DNA of 21,786 bases, from the NCBI GenBank assembly GCA_934675585.1, contig CAKUQY010000030.1, positions 1 through 21,786 of the forward strand. The letters are read 5' to 3'. The translations under genes and the position numbers were made by a program. Source of the DNA: an uncultured Opitutales bacterium (lineage in GTDB: Bacteria; Verrucomicrobiota; Verrucomicrobiia; Opitutales; UBA953). The notes below the pieces were generated by a model. That model was given only the letters and a program-made list of their open reading frames with translations. It made no database searches and was not told the DNA's origin. This document shows positions 8,772 through 16,553 of the stretch, one piece after another (position 1 is the first letter of the stretch; the number at the start of each line of letters is the position of its first letter).

Positions 8772-11099
8772 ATGGAATTAGAAGCAGCAATTTTAAACTT
8801 TTTGCAACGCAATGGTGGCGCAATGAAAGTTGAAGAAATTTACGACCAAATTGGCGGCAAGCAAATCGCGACATTTTCGCGCGTCAAAAAAGCGTTCCCG
8901 CGACTTGTGCGCGCTGGCAAGTTGGCTTGCATCAAAGGCAATCGCTACTGCATTCCACAAACCGCAAATCTTTACATCGGACACGTCTTTTTTTCGCCGA
9001 GTGGCTTGGCAAAATTTTTCGTCGATAAGCCCGACGGCACGCGCGACGACGGCCGCGAACCCATTCGCATTTTGCCAGAAAATACAAAAACCGCAATGCA
9101 CGGCGACCGCGTCGAAATCCGCATCGACCCCAAAAAAAGTCGCTCAAAACGCGATAAACGCGGACGCATCATTCGCTACCGCGAAGATTGCGATTACGGC
9201 ACCGTCATTAAAATTTTAGAACGCGCAACCCTCAAAACCACGGGAACGTATCACGTTTCGCGCTACTGCTGTTTTGTAACGCCCGACGACCCACATTTAA
9301 CGCGCGATATTGTCGTTCCCGCGCCCGAACGCACACAAGTTTTTCCGATCCCACGCGACGGCGACAAAGTGGCAATCGAATTGCTCGAATGGGAACACCA
9401 AAGCGAACCCCCGCGCGGCGAAGTTGTCGAAGTGCTCGGCACCGCGCACACGCCGATGGCTGAATACAAAGGCATTTTGTATCGCTACAATTTGAATCCT
9501 GCGTTCCCGCAAGCCGTCAATCAACAAGTCGATCAATTCGCGCCAAGCGTTCCCGCAAGCGAGCTCAAAGGTCGCCTCGATTGTAGTAATATTTTTACCG
9601 TAACCATCGATCCCGACGACGCAAAAGATTTTGACGATGCGCTCTCGCTCGAAAAACTTCCCGACGGCAACACGCGCATCGGCATTCACATCGCCGACGT
9701 TTCACATTATGTCGCCACGGGAACGCCACTCGACGCTGAAGCACGTTCCCGCGGCAACTCAACTTATCTCGTGGGAACCGTGATTCCAATGCTGCCACAC
9801 GCGCTTTCGAGCGGGCTTTGCTCGCTGATGGAAAACGAAATTCGACTTTGCAAAACCGTTTTTGTGACATTTAATTCTCACGCCGAAATCGTCGAAACAA
9901 AATTTGCAAACACGTTTATTCGCTCAAACAAACGCCTCAATTACGGACAAGCTTTTGCGATGTTGCAAGGCGCGAGCAACGATGATTTGCGCGCCCTTCC
10001 CGCCGTTCCCGTGCACATCAGCGGCCACCCAGGACGCGCCCTCGCCGAATTAAGCGACGAAGAACTCACGCAGTTGCGCGATGCCGTTGGCGCGTTTTGG
10101 CAAATCGCAAAACAGTTGCGGGAACAGCGTTTGGCGGCGGGAGCGCTCGATTTAAATTCCAGCGAAACCAAAATTTATTGCGATGCCGAAGGCTACGCCG
10201 ACCACATTGTCAAAGTTGAACAAGACGAATCGCACCAATTGGTCGAAGAATTTATGCTCATCGCCAACGAAGTCGTCGCGCGCGCATTTTCTAAAAATAA
10301 TTTGCCCTACATCGCGCGCGTTCACGACAAGCCCGAGCCCAGCAAATTGCAAGAATTGCGCGAAGAAATGCTCGCCGTCGGCATCAAAATCGGCGATCTT
10401 TCCAAACGCAGCGAAATCACAAAATTGCTCGCGATTTTTAAAACGCGCGACGACGGCCACGTCTTGCGAATTCAGTTTTTGCGCAGCATGAAACAGGCTT
10501 GCTACCGCGCGCACGCCGACGGACACTACGGACTCGCCAAGCAATATTACGCGCATTTCACGTCGCCAATTCGTCGCTACGCCGATTTGACCGTTCACCG
10601 CACACTCGATTTTTATTTGCAAAAAAATCATTTGCCAACCGCGCCCAAAAACCGCGTTCCCGCAACAAATATCGCAACGCTCGCGGGAACGGCAGAACAC
10701 ATTTCCGACACAGAACGCAACTCGATCGAAGCCGAACGCGATTCCACCAAAATCAAATTGCTCGAATTCTTCGACCGCGAAGTTCACAAAAAAGAAAAGC
10801 AAACTTTTGACGCAATCATCACCGATTTTTCAAACAAAGGCATGCTCGTCGAGCTCAGCGTTTCGCAAGCTTTCGGCATGGTGCGCTTTTCAAGTATGAA
10901 CGATTTTTACACCCTGCTCGACAACAACAAACGCGCTGTGGGAACTGGTTCGTGCCAACAGTTCAAAGTTGGACAAACTATTCAAGTCCAAGTCGCCGCC
11001 GTTGATAATTTTATGCGCACCATCGATTTCATCCTCGCAAAATCCACGGGAACGCAAAAAACACCCAACAAAAAATCACGTTCCCGCCGAAATCGCTAA
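8772..11099 (+). CDS. rnr: Ribonuclease R, 3'-5' exoribonuclease
   Basis: This is a processive 3'-5' exoribonuclease of the RNB family that degrades structured RNA and takes part in rRNA/tmRNA quality control. The 775-aa order fits RNase R. A winged-helix start (residues 1-60) and cold-shock domains come first. The RNB catalytic block TIDPDDAKDFDDAL (about 278-291) carries the metal-binding aspartates, followed by IHIADVSHYV. After that come YYAHFTSPIRRYADLTVHR, then a C-terminal S1 domain and basic tail (KKSRSRRNR). It lies 39 nt after recC. Its stop TAA overlaps the stop of the convergent rnhB (CTAA). No terminator is seen between them. Confidence 0.95.
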   Translation: MELEAAILNFLQRNGGAMKVEEIYDQIGGKQIATFSRVKKAFPRLVRAGKLACIKGNRYCIPQTANLYIGHVFFSPSGLAKFFVDKPDGTRDDGREPIRILPENTKTAMHGDRVEIRIDPKKSRSKRDKRGRIIRYREDCDYGTVIKILERATLKTTGTYHVSRYCCFVTPDDPHLTRDIVVPAPERTQVFPIPRDGDKVAIELLEWEHQSEPPRGEVVEVLGTAHTPMAEYKGILYRYNLNPAFPQAVNQQVDQFAPSVPASELKGRLDCSNIFTVTIDPDDAKDFDDALSLEKLPDGNTRIGIHIADVSHYVATGTPLDAEARSRGNSTYLVGTVIPMLPHALSSGLCSLMENEIRLCKTVFVTFNSHAEIVETKFANTFIRSNKRLNYGQAFAMLQGASNDDLRALPAVPVHISGHPGRALAELSDEELTQLRDAVGAFWQIAKQLREQRLAAGALDLNSSETKIYCDAEGYADHIVKVEQDESHQLVEEFMLIANEVVARAFSKNNLPYIARVHDKPEPSKLQELREEMLAVGIKIGDLSKRSEITKLLAIFKTRDDGHVLRIQFLRSMKQACYRAHADGHYGLAKQYYAHFTSPIRRYADLTVHRTLDFYLQKNHLPTAPKNRVPATNIATLAGTAEHISDTERNSIEAERDSTKIKLLEFFDREVHKKEKQTFDAIITDFSNKGMLVELSVSQAFGMVRFSSMNDFYTLLDNNKRAVGTGSCQQFKVGQTIQVQVAAVDNFMRTIDFILAKSTGTQKTPNKKSRSRRNR

Positions 11100-11893
11100 A
11101 AATCAAATTCACCTTGCGGGGGCGCGGGTGGTTCGATTGGCAAAATGTCGCGCAGACCAGGAATTTCACAATCGGGAGCGGCGGCGAGATTGCGCAAAAA
11201 TTTAAGACGATGCAATTCGCAAATGCCGTAAGTTTTTAACGCCTCAATATGTTCTGCTGTGCCGTAACCTTTGTGCGATTCGAAATGATAATGCGGAAAT
11301 TTTTCTGAAAAATTGCACATCAAATGATCGCGCGTTACTTTGGCAACAATTGATGCCAGCGCGATTGCCAAACTCGTTGCATCGCCGTGAACAACGGCTT
11401 CGTGGCGCCAAGCAAACGGCACAAGCGGGCGTCCATCAACCAAAATCGGCACCCACGCTTTTTTGTCCGCAAAAAGTGGCGTGTCAGTCGTTCCCGCAAT
11501 TGCAAATGGCGCATTTTCGGCGGACGTTCCCGCACGCTCTAAAACGCCGTCAATTGCGCGGCTCATTGCCAAACGCGTTGCGCCCAAAATATTGAGCGTA
11601 TCGATTTCTTGCACAGTTGACGTTCCCGCCGAAAAAATTAATTCTCCCACCGAAGCCCAATGTTGAATCAACGCAAAAACTTCTTCGCGTGTTTCGGCGG
11701 AAATTTGTTTGGAATCGTTGATAAAATCCGCGCGTTTTACAGGAGTTGCGTTTTCATAAAAACTGCGCTTAACCCAAACACAACCCGCGACAACGGGTCC
11801 CGCAAAGCAACCACGACCTGCCTCATCAACGCCTACAAGCCCATCGCTCGCCGCGCGCACAAAATGCTTTTTGTCGTAATTGAAAAGAGTCAT
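11096..11893 (-). CDS. rnhB: Ribonuclease HII with an internal insertion
   Basis: RNase HII nicks at ribonucleotides embedded in DNA and removes RNA from hybrids. The motifs are complete: GVDEAGRGCFAGPV (catalytic Asp-Glu), INDSKQ, ILVDGRPLVP (catalytic Asp), HGDATSLAIALASIVAKVTRDHLM and HKGYGTAEH. At 265 aa it is longer than the usual 200-220. Between AMSRAI and ILVDGR there are about 35 residues where E. coli has about 10, and two copies of the dispersed word (11489, 11525) fall in this insertion as AGT tripeptides. The C-terminal tail is Pro-rich. It is convergent with rnr, with overlapping stop codons. A TAAAAT box sits 9 nt before the ATG. Confidence 0.95.
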   Translation of the reverse strand: MTLFNYDKKHFVRAASDGLVGVDEAGRGCFAGPVVAGCVWVKRSFYENATPVKRADFINDSKQISAETREEVFALIQHWASVGELIFSAGTSTVQEIDTLNILGATRLAMSRAIDGVLERAGTSAENAPFAIAGTTDTPLFADKKAWVPILVDGRPLVPFAWRHEAVVHGDATSLAIALASIVAKVTRDHLMCNFSEKFPHYHFESHKGYGTAEHIEALKTYGICELHRLKFLRNLAAAPDCEIPGLRDILPIEPPAPPQGEFDF

Positions 11894-11947
11894 TGGTTTT
11901 TAATTTTAATCAACTAATTTAACGGATTTAACAAATTTAATACAAAT

Positions 11948-12212
11948 TTATCGAACAAGGCGACGATATTTCAAAGAAGTTTCACCAAAATTTATTAATA
12001 ATCCTAAATTCTACCTTGTAATATTTTTCTAACGGCAAATCACGATAAAAAACTTGCAACATTTTCTCACGTTCATATGAAATCCGCTGAGCAATTAATT
12101 CTCGTTCAAAAGCTTCTTGATACACCTCTTCAAGAAACCCACAACCAAGGCGTTGATGCACCTGCATCGCGGCTCCAATAATTCTGTAAGATTCTTCTTT
12201 TTTAATTAACAC
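11948..12212 (-). pseudogene. GxxExxY-family gene broken by internal deletion and frameshift
   Basis: The first 76 codons match the GxxExxY family (PD-(D/E)xK nuclease-like, about 125 aa): IIGAAMQVHQRLGCGFLEEVYQEA and LPLEKYYKVEF. The frame then ends at INKFW and a stop at 11982. In another frame the very next bases read GLLINFGETSLKYRRLVR and a stop at 11948, which is the family's normal C-terminus. The missing middle (roughly 40 codons) would hold the VELKA catalytic segment. I infer a deletion of a length not divisible by three that joined the two ends and inactivated the gene. Flanks are degenerate AT-rich repeats (acggatttaac, aattcgttaaattcg). Family function is unknown. Confidence 0.85.
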
Positions 12213-12274
12213 AAGCGAATAATTTATTGAAGATTGGCAAAATTCGTTAAATTCGTTGATGAATATTTTTTGTT

Positions 12275-12883
12275 TTATCCAAAAAAATGTTCTTCAAGCG
12301 CGAGGCAAAGCGTGTGATAAATAGGTAAATGCAATTCTTGAATGCGGAAAGTTTCGCTGTCGGGAACGCAAATGCAGATGTCTGCGAGCGCTTTTAATTT
12401 GCCGCCTGTCGCTCCCGAAAGCGCAATCGTTTTCATACCTTTTGCGCGAGCAACTTCCATCGCAGGACACACATTTTTGGAGTTTCCCGAAGTTGAAATA
12501 CCGAGCAACACGTCGCCCGTTTTGCCGAGTCCCCAAGTTAATTGCGCGTAAACATAATACGGGTCGCAATCGTTGAGCCACGCGGTGTTAATCGCGCCCA
12601 TCGAATGCAACGAAATCGCCGGCAACGCGTCTTGCAATTTGCCCGCCAATTCTTCGCCCAAAGCGGCGCGCGCTTGAGCGTTCAACGGACGTTTTGAGCA
12701 AAAACCTTTGAGCAATTCGCCCGTGATATGATCGGCATCGGCAGCGCTCCCGCCGTTCCCGCAAACAAGCAATTTTCCGCCCGTCGAATAAGAAGCAATC
12801 AACGCATCAATGGTGGCTTGAATTGATTCGCGACAAGGCGCGAGCACGGGATAACGAGCAATTAAATTTTCAAGAGCTTTCAT
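12275..12883 (-). CDS. SIS-domain sugar-phosphate isomerase, GmhA-like
   Basis: This 202-aa protein has one sugar-isomerase (SIS) domain. The phosphosugar loop is GNGGSAADADH (about residues 42-52), with GISTSGNSKNV in the second half and a C-terminal ETFRIQELHLPIYHTLCLALEEHF typical of phosphoheptose isomerase relatives. GmhA converts sedoheptulose 7-phosphate to D-glycero-manno-heptose 7-phosphate. This protein has an extra helical segment (FCSKRPLNAQARAALGEELA), so the substrate may differ. It is last of a three-gene run, and its ATG overlaps the ACP stop (ATGA). A role in envelope polysaccharide or modified-sugar synthesis is inferred from the NeuD and ACP partners. Confidence 0.85.
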   Translation of the reverse strand: MKALENLIARYPVLAPCRESIQATIDALIASYSTGGKLLVCGNGGSAADADHITGELLKGFCSKRPLNAQARAALGEELAGKLQDALPAISLHSMGAINTAWLNDCDPYYVYAQLTWGLGKTGDVLLGISTSGNSKNVCPAMEVARAKGMKTIALSGATGGKLKALADICICVPDSETFRIQELHLPIYHTLCLALEEHFFG

Positions 12884-13104
12884 AATTTTCTACTTTTAAC
12901 TAAATCAAAAAGTTCACCAATTGTATTTACCGAACGCACATCCGCGGCATTTAATAAAACGCCAAAATCTTCATCGATGAGCGCAATCAGCCAAAGTCCC
13001 GTCAAGGAACTCCAGCCATCTAAATCTCGAAATTTTGTATCTCGCTTCAAGACGGCGTCGTTAAAAACACTTGCCAATGATTCTGTAAATGATTCGAAGT
13101 TCAT
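12880..13104 (-). CDS. Acyl-carrier-protein-like protein
   Basis: This is a 74-aa, ACP-sized protein starting MNFESFTESL. The four-helix pattern and the sequence LDGWSSLTGLWLIALIDEDFGV fit a carrier protein. Ser33 in WSSL is where phosphopantetheine would attach, although the usual preceding Asp (DSL) is Ser here. I chose the ATG at 13104, which overlaps the upstream stop (ATGA), instead of a longer frame that reads through the neighbour's end. Lying between a NeuD-type acyltransferase and an SIS isomerase, it is probably a dedicated carrier for modifying a surface sugar rather than the fatty-acid ACP. Confidence 0.75.
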   Translation of the reverse strand: MNFESFTESLASVFNDAVLKRDTKFRDLDGWSSLTGLWLIALIDEDFGVLLNAADVRSVNTIGELFDLVKSRKL

Positions 13105-13742
13105 AATTTTAAAATTTTCGCGGGAACGCCCAAATAAGTCGCATTGTTTTGAGTTGAATGTAAAACTGCCGAGCACGCGCCAATGGTTACATTATCGCCA
13201 ATCTTAACGCCTTGATGCACAAACGAATTTGTACCAAACAAATTATTATTGCCAATCTCGACATTGCCCGCCAAACGCGTTCCCATTAAAAAAACATTAT
13301 AACTGCCAATTTTTGCCTCGTGCCCCAAGGTCATACTTACATTACAAATATTAAAATCGCCCAAATTAACTTCAAACGAAATTTCAATTCCTGGCTGAAT
13401 CACGTTCCCGCAACCCATTTTCACGCTTTCACGCTCGATAAAATGCGCGCGTGGCGAAATCAAATTGGGGAACGACAAAAGCGGATTCGTCAAGCGTTCC
13501 CGCACAGCGCGCAAAGTTTTAGGAGCCCCAAGCGCGAGCACGACCGCCAACGGCTCGACAACGGCATTCAGCGCTTCCAAATTTCCCAAAATCGCGCCTT
13601 GTGGCACAGATTTTAAAGTTGGATTATCATCATAAAAACCGACAAATTGCCACGGTTCTGCCGTTCCCGCGGCATTGATTTCTTGAATCAAGCACGCGAC
13701 TTCTCGACCCATACCGCCAGCGCCAAATACCGCAATTTTCAT
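13101..13742 (-). CDS. NeuD/PglD-family sugar O- or N-acyltransferase
   Basis: This 213-aa protein has two parts. The N-terminal Rossmann-like domain contains GAGGMGREVA (residues 7-16) and binds the sugar substrate. The C-terminal left-handed beta-helix is made of hexapeptide repeats (INICNV-, AKIGSYNVF-, VEIGNNNLFG-, VKIGDNVTIGACSAV) and ends GVPAKIL. This is the architecture of NeuD and PglD, which acetylate sialic acid or UDP-amino-sugars with acetyl-CoA. Here the next gene is an ACP, so an acyl-ACP donor is possible. It is first of the three-gene run and has its own promoter. Confidence 0.85.
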   Translation of the reverse strand: MKIAVFGAGGMGREVACLIQEINAAGTAEPWQFVGFYDDNPTLKSVPQGAILGNLEALNAVVEPLAVVLALGAPKTLRAVRERLTNPLLSFPNLISPRAHFIERESVKMGCGNVIQPGIEISFEVNLGDFNICNVSMTLGHEAKIGSYNVFLMGTRLAGNVEIGNNNLFGTNSFVHQGVKIGDNVTIGACSAVLHSTQNNATYLGVPAKILKL

Positions 13743-13748
13743 AGTTTC

Positions 13749-13777
13749 ATTATAAATTAGGCAGGAGTAATTTTAAA
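13749..13777 (-). promoter_or_regulatory. Promoter of the NeuD-ACP-SIS operon
   Basis: On the minus strand, TTTAAA (13777-13772), 17 nt, then TATAAT (13754-13749), with the ATG only 6 nt after the -10 box. This again suggests a leaderless transcript. The rpmE terminator lies just upstream. Confidence 0.6.
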
Positions 13778-13781
13778 CAAT

Positions 13782-13820
13782 AAAAAAATCGTTCCCGCGA
13801 AACCACGAGAACGATTTTTT
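13782..13820 (-). terminator. Rho-independent terminator of rpmJ-rpmE, contains the dispersed word
   Basis: On the minus-strand RNA a 17-bp stem forms with two G-U pairs: AAAAAAUCGUUCUCGUG (13820-13804) against CGCGGGAACGAUUUUUU (13799-13783). The loop is GUUU, and a run of seven U closes the 3' side. The dispersed word GCGGGAACG is the 3' arm and a G-U-compatible variant the 5' arm. Confidence 0.9.
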
Positions 13821-13836
13821 ATCGTTGCAAGAACGC

Positions 13837-14097
13837 TTATTTTTTAGCGCCACGACCGCGACGCGTGTATTTTGATTGGAACTTATCAACGCGACCAGCG
13901 GTGTCAACAAAGCGTTTTTCGCCAGTGTACGCTGGGTGAGAAGCTGCCGTCACATCGCGTGCAATCACGCAATATTCAACGCCGTCGATCACTGTTGTTT
14001 CTTTTGAAGAAAGCGTTGATTTTGTAAGAAATTGTGTGCCTGTCGAAACGTCGCGAAAGCAAACGTTATTTACTGTTGGATGAATACCTTTTTTCAT
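13837..14097 (-). CDS. rpmE2: 50S ribosomal protein L31, type B
   Basis: The 86-aa product starts MKKGIHPTVN and continues FRDVSTGTQFLTKSTLSS, the type-B L31 pattern, ending in TAGRVDKFQSKYTRRGRG. It lacks the four-cysteine zinc site of type-A L31; only isolated cysteines occur. I chose the ATG at 14097 because the MKKGIHP start is conserved; a longer frame to 14133 adds an unrelated leader. It follows rpmJ by 39 nt and precedes a strong terminator. Type-B L31/L36 pairs are often zinc-responsive in other bacteria, but I see no Zur-like operator here. Confidence 0.95.
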   Translation of the reverse strand: MKKGIHPTVNNVCFRDVSTGTQFLTKSTLSSKETTVIDGVEYCVIARDVTAASHPAYTGEKRFVDTAGRVDKFQSKYTRRGRGAKK

Positions 14098-14136
14098 AGT
14101 AATAGTTTCCGTTTTTCTGATAAACACAAGCACTAA

Positions 14137-14262
14137 TTAGCCTTGACGAGCTTTGTAGCGTGGATGTGTTTTATTAATAACATAAACGCGACCCTTGCGG
14201 CGAACAACTTGGCAGTTCGGGTGGCGTGACTTAAGATTTTTGAGTGATGACGAGACTTTCAT
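14137..14262 (-). CDS. rpmJ: 50S ribosomal protein L36, type B
   Basis: The small 41-aa gene reads [17 protein letters not shown], then [20 protein letters not shown] and ARQG, the signature of L36, the smallest large-subunit protein. The length and the [14 protein letters not shown] ending match the type-B (YkgO-like) form, which lacks the full zinc ribbon (one Cys only). It is first of a two-gene operon with L31. No clear Shine-Dalgarno is seen upstream. Confidence 0.95.
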   Translation of the reverse strand: MKVSSSLKNLKSRHPNCQVVRRKGRVYVINKTHPRYKARQG

Positions 14263-14297
14263 GGTCTATTGCTTTCTAAAAAATTAATTGTATATTC

Positions 14298-14327
14298 TAT
14301 AAAACACCTTTTTCCTAAATTTGTCAA
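14298..14327 (-). promoter_or_regulatory. Promoter of rpmJ-rpmE2
   Basis: On the minus strand, a perfect -35 TTGACA (14327-14322) is followed by 18 nt and TTTATA (14303-14298). The leader of about 30 nt to the L36 ATG makes this one of the few genes here with a normal 5' UTR. The next gene's stop lies just upstream, so the operon is independent of yfcE. Confidence 0.6.
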
Positions 14328-14353
14328 GAAACTTTTTTGTAAGAACGCTAATT

Positions 14354-14809
14354 TTAATCAATTGAAACAATATTTACTTGAAATTTTTGATTCGGTAAAA
14401 TTTCTAAAATCGCCAGCGTTATCGGCAACGAAAAACGGCGCGGTCCCGCGGAACCAGGATTGATAAAAAGCACGCCGTCGCGAATTTCTGTTTTGGGAAT
14501 ATGAGAATGCCCCTGCACAACGATTTGCGTTCCCGCGGGAACAAATTTAAGCGCTTCGTCGTTCCCGTGGTGCAAATAAATTTGCGTTCCCGCGAGGGTC
14601 AACAATTCAAATTTTGGAAGTTTTGCGCAATGTTTTGAAAAATCACAGTTCCCGCGCACGGCTGTCACGGGAGCGATTAGCGCGAGTTGGTCTAAAATCG
14701 CGTCATCGCAAATATCGCCAGCGTGCAAAATGTGTTCAACGCCCGCGAGCACTTCCTTGGCGCGTTCCCGCAACAATCCATGCGTATCGCTAATAATTCC
14801 AATTTTCAT
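14354..14809 (-). CDS. YfcE/MJ0936-family metallophosphoesterase
   Basis: This 151-aa calcineurin-like phosphodiesterase has all the metal-binding motifs: SDTHG (Asp8, His10), HAGDICD, RGNCD, HHGND, GHSHIPK and INPGSAG. Family members hydrolyse phosphodiesters such as bis-pNPP in vitro; physiological substrates are unclear. The ATG overlaps the ettA stop (ATGA), so the two are probably co-translated. The short gene carries five exact copies of the dispersed word, including the palindrome at 14529-14542, which encodes VPAGT. Confidence 0.9.
   Translation of the reverse strand: MKIGIISDTHGLLRERAKEVLAGVEHILHAGDICDDAILDQLALIAPVTAVRGNCDFSKHCAKLPKFELLTLAGTQIYLHHGNDEALKFVPAGTQIVVQGHSHIPKTEIRDGVLFINPGSAGPRRFSLPITLAILEILPNQKFQVNIVSID
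14529..14542. repeat. Palindromic double copy of the dispersed word
   Basis: GTTCCCGCGGGAAC is a perfect 14-bp palindrome made of two overlapping inverted copies, inside the phosphoesterase gene, where it encodes VPAGT. The same palindrome is at 17071-17084. Confidence 0.9.
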
Positions 14810-16479
14810 CGCGAAAATTGACGATATTTGATGCGATGCGGCTGGGTGTCGGTGCCGTTGCGTTTATGAAAATCGGCGATGTAAGACGAATAATTTCCCT
14901 CGTGCCAATAAATTTGGCTATCGCCCTCAAACGCCAAAATATGCGTCGCGACGCGGTCGAGAAACCAACGATCGTGCGTAATTACAACGGCGCAACCTGC
15001 AAAAGAATTGAGCGCGTCTTCGAGCGCGCGAATCGTGTTCACGTCAAGATCATTTGTCGGCTCGTCCAACAAAAGCACGTTCGCGCCGCTCTTCAACATT
15101 CGCGCGAGATGCACGCGGTTGCGCTCGCCGCCAGAAAGCGTTCCCACGAGTTTCTGTTGTTCCGCTCCCGTAAAACCGAATTTCGCCGCGTATTGGCGCG
15201 CGGGAACGCGCAATTTACCGAGCTCGACCATTTCTTCGCCATCGGAAATTACTTCCCACAGCATTTTTTTATTATCAAGCGCATCGCGCGATTGGTCAAC
15301 ATAGGCGAGTTTTACGCTTTCGCCCAAAATTAATTCACCAGAATCTGGCTTTTCCTGCCCTACAATCATACGAAACAGCGTCGTTTTTCCCGCGCCGTTG
15401 GGACCAATGATTCCAACAATTCCGCCCGCGGGAAGCACAAAATTAACTTTGTCGAGCAACAATTTATCACCAAAACCTTTTGTCAATTGTTGCGCCGTGA
15501 TCACGCGCTGACCAAGACGCGGTCCCGCAGGAATATAAATTTCCATTTTTTTCTCAAACTCGCGTTCATCTTGCGCGAGCATCGCTTCATAAGCGTTCAG
15601 GCGGGCTTTGTTTTTTGCCAAGCGTCCTGAAGGCGAAGTCGCCGCCCAAGCGCGTTCCCGCGCCATTGTTTTTTGACGTGCGCTTTCAACTTTTTCTTCG
15701 GCGGCGAGACGTTTTTGCTTTTGCTCGAGCCACGAAGAATAATTGCCTTTCCAAGGAATACCGTAGCCGCGATCAAGTTCAAGAATCCAACCCGCGACAT
15801 TGTCGAGAAAATAACGGTCGTGCGTGATCGCGATAACAGTTCCCTTGTATTGTTGCAAATGGCGCTCAAGCCAATCGATCGTTTCCGCGTCGAGATGATT
15901 TGTCGGCTCATCGAGCAACAAAATATCTGGCTCGCAAAGCAACAAACGGCAAAGCGCGACACGACGTTTTTCGCCGCCAGAAAGCGTTCCCGCGAGCGCG
16001 TTCCCGTCGGGACAACGCAGCGCGTCCATCGCTTGCTCAATGCGCGAATCTAAATTCCAAGCATCTGTCGCGTCGAGTTTTTCTTGGATTTCTCCTTGTC
16101 GGTTGAGAATTTTTTCTTGTTCGGCGGGAACATCGGTTTCGCCGAGTTGAATAAAAGTATCGTCGTATTCGTCGAGCAATTTTCGCAATTCTGCGCAACC
16201 TTCTTCGACGCATTCTTTGACGGTTTTTTCGGGATCGAGTTTTGGCTCTTGTTCGAGATAGCCAATCGTATAGCCGGGAACGCACGAAACTTCGCCGTCA
16301 AATTGTTTATCCACTCCCGCCATAATTTTCAGCAGCGTTGATTTTCCGCTACCGTTCAAGCCCAAAACACCAATTTTTGCGCCATAAAAATAAGAAAGCG
16401 AAACATCTTTGATCAAAAGTTTTTTCTCAAAACCTTTTGAAACATGGGACATCGTGTAAATAATTTTTTCGTCTGCCAT
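14806..16479 (-). CDS. ettA: Energy-dependent translational throttle protein EttA (ABC-F)
   Basis: EttA binds the ribosomal E site and gates entry into elongation according to the ATP/ADP ratio. The 557-aa product contains two ABC domains without membrane segments. The first has Walker A GLNGSGKST (40-48), LSGGEKRR (166) and LLLDEPTNHLD (187). The second has GPNGAGKTT (359-367), LSGGERNR and LLLDEPTNDLD. Between them is the arm/linker with GRLAKNKARLNAYEAM, as in EttA. The start MADEKIIYTM and the length match the family. A TATACT box lies close to the ATG. Dispersed-word copies place VPA or AGT in loops (LRVPARQYAAK, NALAGTLSGG). Confidence 0.95.
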   Translation of the reverse strand: MADEKIIYTMSHVSKGFEKKLLIKDVSLSYFYGAKIGVLGLNGSGKSTLLKIMAGVDKQFDGEVSCVPGYTIGYLEQEPKLDPEKTVKECVEEGCAELRKLLDEYDDTFIQLGETDVPAEQEKILNRQGEIQEKLDATDAWNLDSRIEQAMDALRCPDGNALAGTLSGGEKRRVALCRLLLCEPDILLLDEPTNHLDAETIDWLERHLQQYKGTVIAITHDRYFLDNVAGWILELDRGYGIPWKGNYSSWLEQKQKRLAAEEKVESARQKTMARERAWAATSPSGRLAKNKARLNAYEAMLAQDEREFEKKMEIYIPAGPRLGQRVITAQQLTKGFGDKLLLDKVNFVLPAGGIVGIIGPNGAGKTTLFRMIVGQEKPDSGELILGESVKLAYVDQSRDALDNKKMLWEVISDGEEMVELGKLRVPARQYAAKFGFTGAEQQKLVGTLSGGERNRVHLARMLKSGANVLLLDEPTNDLDVNTIRALEDALNSFAGCAVVITHDRWFLDRVATHILAFEGDSQIYWHEGNYSSYIADFHKRNGTDTQPHRIKYRQFSR

Positions 16480-16553
16480 AAAAAGTATAGAGTGGAGGTG
16501 AAGAGCTTAAAAAGAAAGTTAAAATTTAAAAGTTTTCAGCTTTCTGTTGTTAA

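Noticed and set aside
10152..10802. 216-codon open frame on the - strand
   Set aside because: It is antisense to the RNase R catalytic domain, low-complexity Phe/Val/Gly-rich, with no family resemblance.
14098..14133. Longer N-terminus for L31
   Set aside because: L31 begins MKKGIHP in the family; the extension has no counterpart.
14263..14353. Zur operator controlling type-B L31/L36
   Set aside because: No GATATGTTATAACATATC-like dyad is visible; only a standard promoter is seen.
16084..16341. 85-codon + strand frame opposite ettA (and similar 60-140-codon antisense frames elsewhere)
   Set aside because: Phe-rich shadow of a clearly conserved gene on the other strand.
16490..16550. Weak hairpin AGAAAG...CTTTCT after the methyltransferase as a terminator
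   Set aside because: Only about 6 bp with a long AT-rich loop; too weak to call.
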